From an uncultured Acidimicrobiales bacterium (lineage in GTDB: Bacteria > Actinomycetota > Acidimicrobiia > Acidimicrobiales > SZUA-35), in assembly GCA_937922785.1 (NCBI GenBank), contig CALAJQ010000012.1, forward strand, positions 186,001 to 250,000: a DNA stretch of 64,000 nucleotides, given 5' to 3'. The notes below the pieces were generated by a model. That model did no database searches. It was given only the letters and a program-made list of their open reading frames with translations, and was not told the origin of the DNA. This document shows, piece after piece, positions 18,618 to 26,773 of the stretch. Position 1 is the stretch's first letter. Each line of letters starts with the position of its first letter. A program made the position numbers and the translations under genes.

Positions 18618-18635
18618 GGCGCCAAGCCGTTCTCG

Positions 18636-18890
18636 CTAAAAGATCTGCCTAACCAGCGGAATTACCAGTAGCTGGATTCCAAAGATAACTACCAGGATCG
18701 AGAAATCGAAGCCGCCAGTCCGAGGCATAAAGGAACGAATAGGCGCCAACACTGGCTCGGTCACTCTGTTGATTCCCCTGGCAATTGGGTACACGGCGGA
18801 CTGAGAATCAATGGGGAACCAGCTGAGCAGAGCTCTGGCGATGAAGATGAAGTAGTAGAGGGTCAGAAGGCGGACAATTAGGTTTTCCAT
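18636..18890 (-). CDS. YggT-family membrane protein
   Basis: An 84-residue protein with two hydrophobic helices (about 3-22 and 60-82) flanking the family signature segment with ARALLSWFP and NRVTEPVLAPIRSFMP. In actinobacteria YggT proteins are usually found near sepF and divIVA and are thought to support division or osmotic tolerance; here it stands alone, convergent with the helicase, so the context adds nothing. Confidence 0.9.
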   Translation of the reverse strand: MENLIVRLLTLYYFIFIARALLSWFPIDSQSAVYPIARGINRVTEPVLAPIRSFMPRTGGFDFSILVVIFGIQLLVIPLVRQIF

Positions 18891-19024
18891 TGTGGAGTCA
18901 TTCTAGAGCCCACAACGGATAGCTGAGGTTCAGGTTCGGCCGCTACCAGCGAATCCAGTAACTTCGACTGTTTCTGACTGGTCCATTGACTCAGCTCCCT
19001 GGGCCGCAACAGTGTGGCTTCGTT

Positions 19025-19030
19025 TATGAT
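19025..19030 (+). promoter_or_regulatory. Putative -10 box of the shikimate kinase gene
   Basis: TATGAT lies 8 nt before the ATG at 19039, with no Shine-Dalgarno sequence and no convincing -35 at the right distance; leaderless initiation is likely. Confidence 0.5.
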
Positions 19031-19038
19031 CGGCATCA

Positions 19039-20049
19039 ATGAAACCTGCTCAAGCAGTCACTAATCGCAACCTGGTGCTCACTGGGTTCATGGGAACCGG
19101 CAAAACCACAATTGGCAAAATGCTCGCGTCGGAACTGGGTTGGCCATTCGTGGATTCCGATGCGGTGATTGTTCATCGGTTCGGACCCGTTGAAGAGATC
19201 TTTGACGCTCATGGCGAAGATCACTTTCGATCGCTCGAGCGAGAAGTTGCTAAAGAGCTAGCCGAGACAACCGGACATGTCATAGCGACGGGTGGCGCTC
19301 TGGTGCTTGACCCACAAAGTGCGGCTGTGTTGAATGCCACTGGACGAACGTTCTGTCTTGTGGCAAGACCTGAAACGATATTCAAAAGGCTTGGTGGCGA
19401 GGCTGGCCAGAAGCGCCCTCTGCTGGCAGGTCCTGACCCAGAGGGTCGAATTCGGCAGTTGCTCGAAAGCCGCAGCGCCGGTTACGGGGCGTTTCCACAG
19501 TTCTCAACCGAGACTTCGACCATGGCTAACGTCGCCCGAGAGCTGGCCAGTCTTGTTTCAACTGAACCCGAGTACATGATTGGCCCCAACGGCGGCAGCT
19601 GGTGGGTTGGGGCCGGGGTGATGGGTGCCGCAGCCCAGCTTTCAGGTTGTGACGGACCGGTCGTGGCTGTGGTTAGCGAGAGCTCCCGTCGGTACGGCCC
19701 CGTGACCGGCGCTACAAAGATCTTTGAGGTTGGCGGCCCGAAGCCACTTGATTCGTTGCGTCGAGAACTTGATCAATGTGAAGAAGGCACTGCGGTTGTT
19801 GTGGTTGGGGGATCCCAGGCCATGAGTCTTGGCGTCTTGGCGGCAGAATCGGTCGGCCTTCAAACCGTGCTGTGTCCGGCCGGGGTCGATGCCGTGGATG
19901 ACGCTATCGAATTGGGCGCTGCAACTGCGCCCGGGCACTCCGTGGTTATCGATCTTGCGACTCTCCAGTCGGGCAATCCGGCGTGGGTGGAGCCTTTGCC
20001 TGAACTCTGGGCGAACTTAAGCACCAAGCTTGCAGAGCTGGCCAGCTAG
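19039..20049 (+). CDS. aroK: Shikimate kinase fused to a truncated AroB-like domain
   Basis: Residues 11-172 are a shikimate kinase: P-loop GFMGTGKTT (16-24), shikimate-binding VDSDAVI (38-44) and FRSLER (63-68), ATGG (83-86) and the lid KRPLL (125-129). The kinase phosphorylates shikimate in aromatic amino acid synthesis. Residues about 178-336 resemble only the N-terminal NAD-binding part of 3-dehydroquinate synthase: a degenerate GPVVAVVSESS strand, a loop GGPKPLDSLRREL like the AroB GEAAKTLETL segment, VVVVGGSQA in place of the GGGVxGD turn, and VVIDLATL like AroB VLIDPDTL. The metal-binding C-terminal domain of AroB is absent, so this half cannot be a working synthase. It precedes aroQ by 9 bp. 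Confidence 0.85.
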   Translation: MKPAQAVTNRNLVLTGFMGTGKTTIGKMLASELGWPFVDSDAVIVHRFGPVEEIFDAHGEDHFRSLEREVAKELAETTGHVIATGGALVLDPQSAAVLNATGRTFCLVARPETIFKRLGGEAGQKRPLLAGPDPEGRIRQLLESRSAGYGAFPQFSTETSTMANVARELASLVSTEPEYMIGPNGGSWWVGAGVMGAAAQLSGCDGPVVAVVSESSRRYGPVTGATKIFEVGGPKPLDSLRRELDQCEEGTAVVVVGGSQAMSLGVLAAESVGLQTVLCPAGVDAVDDAIELGAATAPGHSVVIDLATLQSGNPAWVEPLPELWANLSTKLAELAS

Positions 20050-20058
20050 TCTTTTCCA

Positions 20059-20499
20059 GTGGCACATCGAATCCTCATTCTTAACGGTCCTAACTTGAAC
20101 CTTCTTGGTTCGAGGGAGCCTGAGGTCTATGGGACCGACACATTGGCCGACATTGTGGACCGCTTAGCTGAATCCGCTGGCGACCGAGCCGAGCTACGCC
20201 ACATTCAGTCGAACAACGAGGGCGAGCTAATCGAAGCAATTCATGACGCTCGAAATTGGGCCGCCGGAATTGTGTTTAACCCTGGAGCATTCACCCACAC
20301 TTCTATCGCGTTGCGAGACGCCGTGTCGGGTGTTGAGCTTCCCGTGGTTGAGACTCACTTGTCGAACGTGCATGCACGCGAAGAATTTCGTCATAAGTCG
20401 TTCTTGACCGCAGTTTGTGTGGGAGTAGTGGCTGGCTTTGGTGCGAGCAGCTACACGCTGGCTCTGGAAGCGCTCATCGGGCACCTCGACAGTCTGTGA
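20059..20499 (+). CDS. aroQ: Type II 3-dehydroquinate dehydratase
   Basis: AroQ dehydrates 3-dehydroquinate to 3-dehydroshikimate. The 146-residue protein has the type II landmarks: [19 protein letters not shown] with the catalytic Tyr (about 5-23), [31 protein letters not shown] and [15 protein letters not shown]. It starts at GTG 20059, 9 bp after the shikimate kinase fusion, so the two shikimate-pathway steps share a transcript. Confidence 0.95.
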   Translation: MAHRILILNGPNLNLLGSREPEVYGTDTLADIVDRLAESAGDRAELRHIQSNNEGELIEAIHDARNWAAGIVFNPGAFTHTSIALRDAVSGVELPVVETHLSNVHAREEFRHKSFLTAVCVGVVAGFGASSYTLALEALIGHLDSL

Positions 20500-20510
20500 G
20501 CTCAGTTGCG

Positions 20511-21002
20511 CTAGTTGTTGGTGTCGCGAGCGTCTGCGTTTAGGTCAACTACCAGGACGCCGTCGGCTTGCACTTCAACCGGATACTGAAGGAGGCCTTC
20601 GCCTTCGGCTGAATAGGAAGTCCCGTCGCACGAGTCTTCGAATGTCTCAGAGTCTTCTTGCCACTCAACAGCACAGTCTCGGGGAGCATCGGCTGATCGA
20701 GCAGCGAAAGCGAACCAGCCTGACTCGTCGTTGGTGCCGATGTGTTGGATGATGACGTCGCGATCGCCACTGGCCACATCGCTAAACAGCAGCGGGCCAC
20801 CGTCATCAACCAAATCGGCGATGACCTCAGCCGGACCTGGCCTAAATCGCTGGTCGCCCACGTTGATGGTGATTTCGCCGTTACTCGCCTGGGATGTGAT
20901 GCGCGTAATCAGGAACACCATGGCCACTACCCCAAGAAGTCCGGCTATGACCACCAGGATTGCCTGGCGGGAAGATTTGCTACCACCTCTGGCTACTGGC
21001 AC
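20511..21002 (-). CDS. Membrane-anchored exoprotein, possible degenerate Rieske-like domain
   Basis: A 163-residue protein with one N-terminal membrane anchor (about 14-36, ILVVIAGLLGVVAMVFLI) and an exported domain. The C-terminal half (CAVEWQEDSETFEDSCDGTSY, then LLQYPVEVQADGVLVVDL) has the order of strands of a Rieske domain, but the paired CxH / CxxH cluster ligands are missing (only lone Cys residues remain). A link to Rieske folds is a guess from pattern only. It is convergent with aroQ and divergent from sucC. Confidence 0.55.
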   Translation of the reverse strand: MPVARGGSKSSRQAILVVIAGLLGVVAMVFLITRITSQASNGEITINVGDQRFRPGPAEVIADLVDDGGPLLFSDVASGDRDVIIQHIGTNDESGWFAFAARSADAPRDCAVEWQEDSETFEDSCDGTSYSAEGEGLLQYPVEVQADGVLVVDLNADARDTNN

Positions 21003-21078
21003 TTTGCTGCTCTTAACTTCGCAATCTGGCTGCTCACCGCTCTAGTATCGCAAGAGAAGTCGACGATTAGGACACCAA

Positions 21079-22218
21079 GTGGATCTCCTTGAATACCAAG
21101 GCAAGCAATTTTTCGCGTCATACGGCATTCCCGTTTCTGACGGTGAGGCCTGTACCGATGTTGAAAGTGCGGTTGCAACCGCGAACCGGGTGGGATATCC
21201 GGTTGTAGTCAAGGCCCAGGTTCACACGGGTGGGCGCGGCAAGGCTGGCGGCGTGAAGCTGGCCAATAACGAAGCTGAGGCTCGTGAGCACGCAACCAAC
21301 ATTCTTGGGCTTGATATCAAGGGTCACATCGTCAAGGTCATTTGGGTTGAAATCGCCTCCGACATTGAAGAGGAGTACTACGCCAGCTTCACTCTTGACC
21401 GCTCGGCCAAGAAGTACCTCGGCATGTTGTCAGCCGAAGGCGGCGTCGAGATCGAAACTGTGGCCGAGGAGAACCCTGACGCTATCGCCAAGATCCACGT
21501 CGACCCGATGATCGGCCTAAGCGAAGAGGCTTGCCGGGCCTGGGTTGCCGCAGCCAAGCTGAACCCTGCCGCCACCGAAGGCGCGGTCGACATCTTGATG
21601 AAGCTCTACAACGCTTACGTCGATGGCGACGCAGACTTGGTAGAGATCAACCCGTTGATTCTTAAGCCCACCGGCGAGGTTCACGCCTTGGACGCGAAGG
21701 TGTCTTTGGATGCCAACGCCATCTATGAGCACCCCGACTACGCCCAGTACGATGAGACCCAGCCTCGAGACGAGCGTGAAACCGCAGCTCACGAGAAGGG
21801 GCTGCAATATGTCGGCCTTGACGGCACCGTGGGCGTCATCGCCAACGGCGCTGGCCTAGCCATGAGCACCCTGGACGTCATCAACCAAGTAGGCGGCGAG
21901 CCTGCCAACTTCTTGGACATTGGCGGAGGCGCTAACGCTGACGTGATGGCTGGTGCTCTTGAGGTGATTAACAACGACCCCAAGGTCAAGTCGATCTTCA
22001 TCAACATCTTTGGTGGAATCACCCGCGGCGAAGAGGTCGCAAACGGAATTATCGAGGCGCTAGCGCGAGTCAACATGAACTCGCCAATCGTTGTGCGTCT
22101 CGACGGCACTAACGCCGCCGAAGGTCGGGCAATTCTTGAGCCCGCACTAAATGACATGTTGATGATGGAACCGACGATGCTTGATGCTGCCCGTAAAGCA
22201 GTCGAGCTAGTGAACTAA
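21079..22218 (+). CDS. sucC: Succinyl-CoA synthetase beta subunit
   Basis: SucC is the ATP-grasp subunit of succinyl-CoA synthetase, which makes ATP or GTP from succinyl-CoA in the TCA cycle. The 379-residue protein opens MDLLEYQGKQFFASYGIPV, typical of the family, with the nucleotide-binding KAQVHTGGRGKAGGV (about 38-52), the Mg-binding VEINPLI and the CoA/His-loop GGITRGEEVANGI. It starts at GTG 21079 and lies 28 bp before sucD. Confidence 0.97.
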   Translation: MDLLEYQGKQFFASYGIPVSDGEACTDVESAVATANRVGYPVVVKAQVHTGGRGKAGGVKLANNEAEAREHATNILGLDIKGHIVKVIWVEIASDIEEEYYASFTLDRSAKKYLGMLSAEGGVEIETVAEENPDAIAKIHVDPMIGLSEEACRAWVAAAKLNPAATEGAVDILMKLYNAYVDGDADLVEINPLILKPTGEVHALDAKVSLDANAIYEHPDYAQYDETQPRDERETAAHEKGLQYVGLDGTVGVIANGAGLAMSTLDVINQVGGEPANFLDIGGGANADVMAGALEVINNDPKVKSIFINIFGGITRGEEVANGIIEALARVNMNSPIVVRLDGTNAAEGRAILEPALNDMLMMEPTMLDAARKAVELVN

Positions 22219-22246
22219 CGCAGACCGAACGAGCAGAGACCAAACA

Positions 22247-23131
22247 ATGAGCATATTTCTAGACGAAAACACCAAGGTCATCTACCAAGGACTGACTGGT
22301 TCAACGGGCCGCTACTACGGCGGCCTCAATAAGGCTTACGGCACCCAGGTGGTTGCCGGCACGCATCCGAAGAAGGCGGGCACTGAAGTTGACGGCGTGC
22401 CAATCTTCGCCACGGTCAAAGAGGCTGCTGAAGCCACTGGAGCCACCGCCACTTGTATCTTCATCCCAGCTCCCGGTGTAAAGGGCGCGGTTCTTGAAGC
22501 CGCTGAGGCTGGTATGGAACTAGTGGTTTGTATCACCGAGGGCGTTCCCGCTCACGATGAGGCCTACTTCTACAACAAGCTGAAGAACGATTACCCCGGT
22601 ACTCGTTTGCTTGGCCCTAACTGCCCTGGTCTGATCAGCCCCGGAAAGGCCAACGTTGGTATTACCGCTGGTCACATCGCCAAGGCCGGTGGCCCAGTAG
22701 GCATCGTTAGCCGTTCTGGCACTCTCACCTACCAGGCGCTGTATGAGCTTCAGCAAAAAGACATTGGCGTCACAACCTGTGTTGGTATCGGCGGAGATCC
22801 AGTTCCTGGAACCAACTTCATCGACTGTCTGGCTGCATTTGAGGCCGACCCTGACACCAAGGCGATCATGATGATCGGCGAAATCGGTGGATCGGCTGAA
22901 GAGGAGGCTGCGGAGTTCATCAAGGCCAACGTCACCAAGCCCGTATCCAGCTATGTCGCTGGCGTGACGGCACCTCCTGGCAAGAAGATGGGCCACGCAG
23001 GCGCCATCGTCAGCGGCGGTATGGGAACAGCCAAGGCCAAAATGGAAGCCCTAGAAGACGCAGGCGTAAAGGTTGGCCTAAACCCAACCGAAGCCGGCGA
23101 ACTAATGGCCGAAATCGTAGCTGGGCTTTAA
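22247..23131 (+). CDS. sucD: Succinyl-CoA synthetase alpha subunit
   Basis: SucD binds CoA and carries the phosphorylated histidine. The 294-residue protein has the CoA-binding [12 protein letters not shown] (about 16-27), [12 protein letters not shown] and the catalytic His in [10 protein letters not shown] near residue 246. It forms an operon with sucC. A transposase element begins four bases after its stop codon. Confidence 0.97.
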   Translation: MSIFLDENTKVIYQGLTGSTGRYYGGLNKAYGTQVVAGTHPKKAGTEVDGVPIFATVKEAAEATGATATCIFIPAPGVKGAVLEAAEAGMELVVCITEGVPAHDEAYFYNKLKNDYPGTRLLGPNCPGLISPGKANVGITAGHIAKAGGPVGIVSRSGTLTYQALYELQQKDIGVTTCVGIGGDPVPGTNFIDCLAAFEADPDTKAIMMIGEIGGSAEEEAAEFIKANVTKPVSSYVAGVTAPPGKKMGHAGAIVSGGMGTAKAKMEALEDAGVKVGLNPTEAGELMAEIVAGL

Positions 23132-23134
23132 CGA

Positions 23135-23188
23135 GGGTCAAGTCTCAAAAGTAGCTAGGTGCTTCTAGCTGTGGATAACCACCCAATG
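23135..23188. repeat. Left inverted arm of the RAYT element
   Basis: The 54-bp arm pairs with 24178-24231. Within it a GTAG tetranucleotide (23151-23154) is followed by CTAG gtgctt CTAG, a small hairpin, which is the layout of REP sequences recognised by RAYT proteins. Confidence 0.8.
23170..23178 (-). promoter_or_regulatory. Perfect DnaA box in left arm
   Basis: TTATCCACA on the minus strand, the standard DnaA box. Its mirror copy lies in the right arm at 24188-24196 on the plus strand. The 9-mer is one of the longest identical inner blocks between two otherwise diverged inner arms. Confidence 0.75.
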
Positions 23189-23205
23189 CTGTCATAGCGC
23201 GCTCA

Positions 23206-23211
23206 TAGTGT
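23206..23211 (+). promoter_or_regulatory. Putative -10 box of the transposase gene
   Basis: TAGTGT lies 7 nt before the ATG at 23219 and there is no Shine-Dalgarno sequence, so the transposase is probably expressed from a leaderless transcript. Confidence 0.45.
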
Positions 23212-23218
23212 CTGCCCT

Positions 23219-24211
23219 ATGGCTAGACAACACAGAATTCAATACCCGGGAGCTTGGTATCACGTAACCCATAGGGGAGCGGGTCGCCAAGACATCTACA
23301 AGAACGACATCGATCGGCAAGTGTTTTTGAAACAGATAGCCGAAACGAGCGAGCGCCACACGCTTGAAGTTCACGCCTTCTGCCTGATGACGAACCACTA
23401 TCACCTGTTGGTTCGCACTCCTAACGCGAATTTATCAACGGCGATGAGGCACCTCAACAGCACCTATACGCAGCGCTTCAACCGGGCGCACCAAACTGAC
23501 GGAGCGGTCTTTAAGGGCCGATACGCGGCCCAGTTGGTAGGGGAGGATGACTACTTGCTCTCCGTGGTTCGTTACTTGCACCTGAACCCAGCACGGGCCG
23601 GACTGGAATCTGAAATCGGCAAGTACCGGTGGTCCAGTCTGGCCGCGTATCTTCAGCTGAAGCGTCCGCCAGCTTGGCTGGACATGACTTGGATCAATCG
23701 CCGGTTTTCTGATGTGGCTCAGTTCCGAAGATTCATTCAATCGGGACTTGGGGCTGTGATCGAGGAAAAACCCGAGTTCGACGAGTCGAAGCTGATTCTT
23801 GGATCCCCTGAATTCTGCAGAGACATCCTGAGCGGTGCGCACGGGTCTATAGAGACCCAGGCATCGCTGAACTCATCCACCCCCAAGCTTGACTTCAACT
23901 CGATCTCCCACGCGGTGATGATTTCGGCCCGGTGCACTGAGCAAGAGGTCCTCAAGACCAAGCCAGGGCAGCGATCTATACCTCGCCTAGTTGCGCTAAG
24001 TCTTGCGTCTGAATTCACTGACCTGAGTAGGTCAGACCTTGCATTGATCTTTGGTTTCGAGAGTCGCCGAGGCGTATCGACAGCCCTGCAATTGGTGTCA
24101 CAACTGAAGAATCAAGACACAGACGTTCGCCATCTCTATGCCGAGGCGACTAGAAGATTGGCCAGCGAGTCCAACCCCATTGGCCACTTATCCACAGAAA
24201 CCGGCACCTAG
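23219..24211 (+). CDS. REP-associated tyrosine transposase with DnaA domain IV-like tail
   Basis: A 330-residue Y1 (HUH) transposase of the RAYT/TnpA_REP group. It begins QYPGAWYHVTHRG (8-20), has the metal-binding HYH (60-62 in TNHYHLLV), the probable catalytic Tyr83 in LNSTYTQRFNR, and the family block VVRYLHLNPARAGL (116-129). Such enzymes cut and rejoin single-stranded DNA at REP hairpins. Residues about 226-315 resemble the DNA-binding domain IV of DnaA: IPRLVALSLASEFTDLS, then LALIFGFESRRGVSTAL (the place of the DnaA GGRDHTTV signature) and a final helix. Its stop codon lies inside the right inverted arm. Both arms carry DnaA boxes, which fits the tail being the end-recognition module. 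Confidence 0.9.
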   Translation: MARQHRIQYPGAWYHVTHRGAGRQDIYKNDIDRQVFLKQIAETSERHTLEVHAFCLMTNHYHLLVRTPNANLSTAMRHLNSTYTQRFNRAHQTDGAVFKGRYAAQLVGEDDYLLSVVRYLHLNPARAGLESEIGKYRWSSLAAYLQLKRPPAWLDMTWINRRFSDVAQFRRFIQSGLGAVIEEKPEFDESKLILGSPEFCRDILSGAHGSIETQASLNSSTPKLDFNSISHAVMISARCTEQEVLKTKPGQRSIPRLVALSLASEFTDLSRSDLALIFGFESRRGVSTALQLVSQLKNQDTDVRHLYAEATRRLASESNPIGHLSTETGT

Positions 24212-24231
24212 CTACTTTCGAGACTTGACCC
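24178..24231. repeat. Right inverted arm of the RAYT element
   Basis: Mirror of 23135-23188. It overlaps the last 11 codons of the transposase, so the coding sequence and the terminal sequence evolve together. Confidence 0.8.
24188..24196 (+). promoter_or_regulatory. Perfect DnaA box in right arm
   Basis: TTATCCACA lies inside the transposase 3' end, in inverted orientation to the copy at 23170-23178. Confidence 0.75.
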
Positions 24232-24264
24232 CCTTTTGGTTGAGCGTTGTGCTCTACTGATTTA

Positions 24265-25242
24265 GTGTTGTTTCGCGGGAGGGGATTGTCCCTTATGGCG
24301 TCGGTCGCTTTGTGCGGCTTGGCAGCCTGTACGGGCGCTCGGCCCGAGTTGCTGGTAGGCGAGACCATTCCGCCTCCGACCACGATTCCAGCGCCAGCTG
24401 AAACAACCACGACGGCCCCTCCGCTGGTTGCCGAAGCCAAGGCAATCATTAGCCCTACCGGTGTCGTCCTGCCCGTACGTGAAGTCACCGATGCGGGATA
24501 TGTAGTCACCACGCCCTGTGCCGAGGAAGGTTTCTTGGTCTGGGGCACCCCAATTTCTGAGGCCAGAGTTGTGCTAGACCCTGGCCACGGCGGGGATGAG
24601 TCAGGTGCGGTCGGGGCGAACGACCTGGCCGAGAAGGATCTGAACCTCAGCGTCGTCAAACGAACCGCAGCCATTCTTACCCAGCGCGGCATAAGCAACG
24701 TTCTGACCCGCACCGCCGACTACCGCGTCCCACTGCGGGTGAGATCAGAAATTGCGGACAGACTCCAGTCAGACATGCTTGTGTCGGTTCACCACAACGC
24801 TCCTCAGTTGGGTAACAGTGACGGTCCGGGCACCGAGATCTTTGTGCAGTCGGGCAACCGTGACTCTCGTCGTCTTGGCGGACTTATCTATGAGAAAACT
24901 GTGGAACAGCTAGACCAGTTCGATATTCAGTGGGTGTCTGCTCGTGACGCAGGCGTGATCGAAGTGCGTAACAGTGAAGGCCTCGATTCCTATGGCATGA
25001 TTCGGCGTCCGACAGTTCCGGCGGTCTTGCTAGAACTTGGCTACCTAGCAAACCCGGCCGAAGCCGAGCTGTTTGCCACCCCCGAATACGTTGAGGCCGC
25101 GGCGATCGGCCTTGCCGATGGCATCGAGACCTACCTCACTTTTGACTTCGACGGCTCCGGCTTCCGTGAAACTCCCAGAATCTTCAACCCCAAGGGCGGC
25201 ACGGGCGGGATTCTTGGCTGCGTTGACCCAGCCTTGGAGTAG
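24265..25242 (+). CDS. N-acetylmuramoyl-L-alanine amidase, lipoprotein
   Basis: An Amidase_3 zinc enzyme that cleaves the bond between MurNAc and the stem peptide. The catalytic domain (from about residue 100) shows the first zinc His in VVLDPGHGG, a zinc Glu in LAEKDLNL, the second His in LVSVHHNAPQ and the catalytic Glu in LLELGYLANP. A hydrophobic stretch with lipobox GLAAC precedes a Pro/Thr-rich linker, so it is probably a surface lipoprotein. The start is uncertain: GTG 24265 gives a normal signal peptide, ATG 24295 has the better ribosome site (GGGAGGGG) but a very short signal, and TTG 24247 is also in frame. Confidence 0.88.
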   Translation: MLFRGRGLSLMASVALCGLAACTGARPELLVGETIPPPTTIPAPAETTTTAPPLVAEAKAIISPTGVVLPVREVTDAGYVVTTPCAEEGFLVWGTPISEARVVLDPGHGGDESGAVGANDLAEKDLNLSVVKRTAAILTQRGISNVLTRTADYRVPLRVRSEIADRLQSDMLVSVHHNAPQLGNSDGPGTEIFVQSGNRDSRRLGGLIYEKTVEQLDQFDIQWVSARDAGVIEVRNSEGLDSYGMIRRPTVPAVLLELGYLANPAEAELFATPEYVEAAAIGLADGIETYLTFDFDGSGFRETPRIFNPKGGTGGILGCVDPALE

Positions 25243-25248
25243 TCCGGC

Positions 25249-25254
25249 TAGGTT
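25249..25254 (+). promoter_or_regulatory. Putative -10 box before purH
   Basis: TAGGTT lies 7 nt before the GTG at 25262 and no ribosome binding site is evident. This supports GTG 25262 as a leaderless start. Confidence 0.45.
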
Positions 25255-25261
25255 AATTCGA

Positions 25262-26773
25262 GTGCGAGCACTCCTCTCTGTTTATGACAAAACCGGCGTC
25301 GTCGAACTGGCCCAAGCCCTACACGACTTGGGCGTTGACCTTGTCGCCTCAGGCGGCACGGCGAAGGCGATTGCCGGTGCAAACATCCCGGTAACAGACG
25401 TCGCAGACTTCACCGGCTACCCGGCGATGCTAGGTCACCGCGTGGTCACGCTTCACCCCAAGGTGCATGGCGGACTGCTAGCTGATCGACGAGACACCGA
25501 GCATCTACGAGATCTTGAGACGCATCAAATCGACCTCATCGACATCGTCGTTGGGAACCTCTACCCGTTCAACTCCGATCCCAGCATCGAGCTGATCGAC
25601 ATCGGCGGACCCACCATGGTGCGGGCCGCCGCCAAAAATCACGAGTACGTGACCGTTCTTGTTGACCCCGCCGACTACGCCGATGTCCTCCAGGAGATAA
25701 AGGACCACGGCGGCCACACCACGCCTGAAACCCGCAAACGACTAGCCCGCAAGGCGTTCGCTCACACTGCAAGCTATGAGAACGCAATTGTCAGTTGGTT
25801 TGACGAGGATCAACCCAGCGCGGAGGTTTTGCCAGCGTCACTTCACCTAACGCTTGAACAGCGCGACACCCTCCGTTACGGCGAAAACCCACACCAGCAA
25901 GGCGCTCGATACAACAGAGCGGGCACCGAGAGTTGGTGGGACGGGGTCACTCAGCATTCAGGTCTGGCGCTTAGCTACTTGAACATATTCGACGGTGACG
26001 CTGCCTGGTCGATGGTTCACGCAATGGGTGAAGAACCGGCCGTCGCCATTATCAAACACGCCAACCCCTGTGGGTTCGCCGTTGCCGACAGCTTGGCCGA
26101 CGCATACCAGCGGGCTTTCGAGTGCGACCCTCGTTCGGCTTTTGGCGGAATCGTTGCCCTTAACCGCATTGTGGACGATGCAACAGCAGACCGAATTGTT
26201 GACGCCGCCCAGGCCGACATGATCATCGCTCCGGGCTTTGAGGACGGCGTGATCGAACGGCTACAAGGTAAGCGCAAGAACACTCGAGTTCTGGAAGCGA
26301 CGGCGCCCGAAGCGGGCCCGCTTACGATCCGGCAACTGTCGGACAGTTTCTTAGTGCAAGAGAACTATCGATTTAGTGTGACCCCGGCAGAGTGGCGCGT
26401 GGTAACCGAACGTCAACCTACGCCAACCGAGCTAGCCGATGCCGCATTGGCCTGGAAGCTAGCGGGCTACACCAGCTCGAACGCAATTGTGTTGGTCAAG
26501 GACCGGGTTGCATGGGGTATCGGGGCCGGTCAGCAGAACCGGGTTGAGTCGGCCCAGATTGCAGCGCAAAAGGCCGATGGGAGGGCCACGGGTGGCGCAT
26601 GCGCTTCGGACGCCTTTTATCCGTTCCCAGATGGCGTCGAGGCTGCAGCCGATGCCGGCATTGCCCTTGTGGTTCAGCCCGGTGGCTCAGTTGGTGACGA
26701 GGCCGTAATCGCCGCAGCCAACGCCCGCGGCATCTCCATGGTATTCACCGGCGAGCGCCAGTTCCGCCACTAA
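25262..26773 (+). CDS. purH: Bifunctional AICAR formyltransferase/IMP cyclohydrolase
   Basis: PurH does the last two steps of IMP synthesis. The 503-residue protein has the N-terminal MGS-like cyclohydrolase domain (VRALLSVYDKTGVVELA, VASGGTAKAIA, GGLLADRRD) and the C-terminal transformylase with RYGENPHQQGARY and the catalytic KHANPCG (about 268-274), ending FTGERQFRH. I set the start at GTG 25262, where family homology begins; the open frame continues upstream to 25073 but only across the amidase coding region. Its end overlaps the convergent HAD gene by 4 bp. Confidence 0.96.
   Translation: MRALLSVYDKTGVVELAQALHDLGVDLVASGGTAKAIAGANIPVTDVADFTGYPAMLGHRVVTLHPKVHGGLLADRRDTEHLRDLETHQIDLIDIVVGNLYPFNSDPSIELIDIGGPTMVRAAAKNHEYVTVLVDPADYADVLQEIKDHGGHTTPETRKRLARKAFAHTASYENAIVSWFDEDQPSAEVLPASLHLTLEQRDTLRYGENPHQQGARYNRAGTESWWDGVTQHSGLALSYLNIFDGDAAWSMVHAMGEEPAVAIIKHANPCGFAVADSLADAYQRAFECDPRSAFGGIVALNRIVDDATADRIVDAAQADMIIAPGFEDGVIERLQGKRKNTRVLEATAPEAGPLTIRQLSDSFLVQENYRFSVTPAEWRVVTERQPTPTELADAALAWKLAGYTSSNAIVLVKDRVAWGIGAGQQNRVESAQIAAQKADGRATGGACASDAFYPFPDGVEAAADAGIALVVQPGGSVGDEAVIAAANARGISMVFTGERQFRH

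Larger units (their letters stand above)
23135..24231 (+). mobile_element. RAYT-type element with inverted ends holding DnaA boxes
   Basis: A 1.1-kb unit made of a REP-associated tyrosine transposase gene between two 54-bp inverted arms. The outer 28 bp of the arms (gggtcaagtctc...) match at 27 of 28 positions and the full arms at 44 of 54. Each arm has a perfect TTATCCACA DnaA box at the same place. I see no flanking target duplication. The element fills the gap between sucD and the amidase gene. Borders come from where the inverted match stops. Confidence 0.8.

Noticed and set aside
23135-24231. Classical IS element with DDE transposase
   Set aside because: No DDE motif and no target duplication; the HUH and Tyr residues place it with RAYT elements.
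25073-25261. Upstream extension of the purH frame
   Set aside because: It overlaps the amidase coding region in another frame, shows no family similarity, and a leaderless GTG at 25262 fits homology.
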